Made by a program: the position numbers and the translations under genes. Below, piece after piece: positions 22,763-23,238 of a stretch of DNA of 23,238 nt. Source of the DNA: a virus. The stretch is taken from positions 1-23,238 of the IMG/VR virus record IMGVR_UViG_3300023174_000655. The stretch is one strand, 5' to 3'. Numbering within the stretch: the first letter of the stretch is position 1; each line of letters begins with the position of its first letter. The notes beneath the pieces are model-generated. The model was not told the origin of the DNA. It was given only the letters and a program-made list of their open reading frames with translations, and did no database searches.

Positions 22763-22989
22763 AGCTCCTATATTCCTCAAACTCTGACATTGAAGACTAT
22801 ATTAAAGACTTAGAAATTCAAGTCTTAGAGTTCAAAGAGGAATTATATAAAATCTCATGGTACATGAGAGGAGGAGTCACAGCAAATGATTTGCTATACC
22901 TTTATAGCTATGAAGATAGAAAGATAATGTATAAGATTATTAAAGATAATATTGAAACAACTAACAAAACTGGAATGCCATTAATTTAA
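22756..22989 (+). CDS. Start-less -1 frame extension of the gp26-like gene (gp51-like position)
   Basis: Seventy-seven codons follow the slippery site in the -1 frame: FFRIKLLYSSNSDIEDYI, then ISWYMRGGVTANDLLYLYSY, and the end TNKTGMPLI. The 'WYMRGG' helix and the T-x-K-T-G-M-P end are features I recall from the small protein annotated after gp26 in marine T4-like phages, often as gp51 (hub assembly catalyst). The frame is open from 22717 but has no ATG, GTG or TTG until an ATG at 22864, which would leave only 41 residues and cut the conserved part. Frameshifting would give a fusion of 348 residues. Independent initiation at ATA or another rare start is the alternative. The coding nature looks good; gp51 homology is uncertain. 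Confidence 0.7.
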   Translation, partial: RIKLLYSSNSDIEDYIKDLEIQVLEFKEELYKISWYMRGGVTANDLLYLYSYEDRKIMYKIIKDNIETTNKTGMPLI

Positions 22990-22995
22990 TATTTG

Positions 22996-23020
22996 AGAGT
23001 GAGCAAGCTCACTCTGTTTT
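22996..23020 (+). terminator. Intrinsic terminator after the gp26-like operon
   Basis: AGAGTGAG, the loop CAAG and CTCACTCT form an 8-bp perfect stem followed by GTTTT, 6 bases after the end of the -1 frame ORF. It is the first of three hairpins in a row. Confidence 0.8.
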
Positions 23021-23045
23021 AAGACTCACGTCTTAAAACATTTTT
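23016..23045. terminator. Second terminator-like hairpin
   Basis: GTTTTAAGAC, the loop TCAC and GTCTTAAAAC form a perfect 10-bp stem followed by ATTTTT. With its A-run upstream the hairpin can also act on the minus strand. It abuts the first hairpin and shares its T run. Confidence 0.65.
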
Positions 23046-23062
23046 CTTCAGCGAAGCTTTTT
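23046..23062 (+). terminator. Third small terminator-like hairpin
   Basis: CTTC, the loop AGC and GAAG form a short stem followed by CTTTTT. It is weaker than the two before it, but the T-run placement is right. Confidence 0.4.
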
Positions 23063-23089
23063 AATATTATGCAGATTGTGTGGACGTAC

Positions 23090-23109
23090 TTCTCCCGTTG
23101 CCGGGAGAA
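23090..23109. other. GC-rich hairpin in the gene-free right end
   Basis: TTCTCCCG, the loop TTGC and CGGGAGAA form a perfect 8-bp stem without a following T run. It lies in 23066-23238, a stretch visibly richer in GC than the neighbouring genes. That stretch holds no convincing gene or tRNA, but has further pairing arms (GGGC with GCCC, GAGG with CCTC, ACTATAT with ATATAGT). Confidence 0.5.
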
Positions 23110-23238
23110 CGAAAGACATTATGCGAGTTGCTTAGTCCGATACTATATTAGGGCATTACAGAGGCGGTCATCCTGTACCTCGAGCCCAGTCTTCTATACG
23201 ACGGGAAATAATTAAACAAATATAGTCTTGCCTAACTA

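Noticed and set aside
22864-22989. ATG at 22864 as an independent start for the frame after the gp26-like gene
   Set aside because: It gives only 41 residues and discards protein-like sequence upstream (LLYSSNSDIEDYI); frameshift entry explains the whole frame.
23048-23119. A 23-residue minus-strand frame (MSFVLPATGEVRPHNL) at the right edge
   Set aside because: Too short, no ribosome site, and it runs into the terminator hairpins; chance is enough to explain it.
23069-23215. A 48-codon plus-strand open frame starting ATG CAG ATT near the right edge
   Set aside because: No ribosome site, composition rich in Arg/Ser/Tyr/Cys as in a random frame, and it runs through the stable hairpin at 23090-23109.
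23130-23238. Resemblance to a tmRNA 5' end (ACGACGGG) or a glutamine riboswitch (CGGTCATCC, GACGG)
   Set aside because: Only short similarities, no tRNA-like T arm and no complete conserved core; not enough to call without a covariance-model search.
1-23238. tRNA genes, insertion sequences, integrase or attachment sites
   Set aside because: None could be recognised on either strand; no T-arm pattern, transposase or integrase motif was found.

Overview
The window is part of the late, virion-building region of a T4-like tailed phage (myovirus). The diagnostic block, read on the minus strand, is portal gp20, a small gp20-adjacent protein, an acidic prohead-core protein, prohead protease gp21, scaffold gp22 and major capsid protein gp23. 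This is the T4 20-67-68-21-22-23 order. The AT-rich DNA, the compact gp23, the 'MGRPL' small structural protein and the long beta-repeat fibre proteins resemble marine T4-like phages of cyanobacteria and SAR11-type hosts. That resemblance is recalled, not searched, and nothing in the window fixes the host.

Layout from left to right: (1) 1-6633 holds fibre-type virion proteins on the minus strand: a beta-helix protein cut by the left edge, a 636-residue repeat protein, a 911-residue fibre protein and two small fibre-associated proteins. (2) 6643-8134 holds a 360-residue fibre-like protein and the MGRPL protein. (3) 8208-8888 is a glycosyltransferase-like gene, separated from gp23 by a strong terminator. 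(4) 8965-16102 is the capsid cassette, with a methyltransferase and a sialyltransferase-like gene inserted between the gp20 side and the prohead core genes. (5) 16102-20871 is a 1589-residue repeat protein with tape-measure character and an internal LysM domain, followed at 20871-21854 by a hydrophobic protein. (6) 21944-22989 is the only plus-strand operon. It carries a gp26-like baseplate hub protein and a start-less second reading frame. (7) 22990-23238 holds no convincing gene. It has three tandem hairpins and a GC-richer structured stretch.

The genes work together to assemble the head (portal, core, scaffold, protease, shell), the tail and baseplate, and the host-contacting fibres. Expression looks like T4 late transcription: TATAAATA-like -10 elements lie before several genes, including an exact TATAAATA before the plus-strand operon. 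Three minus-strand genes have the element exactly five bases before their ATG and no Shine-Dalgarno sequence, which predicts leaderless mRNAs.

The most interesting observation is at the end of the gp26-like gene. A textbook slippery heptamer T TTT TTC lies two codons before its stop. The -1 frame then runs open for 77 more codons with no ATG, GTG or TTG start near its beginning. This predicts a frameshifted long form, as in the tail-assembly chaperones of lambda (G/GT) and P2 (E/E').
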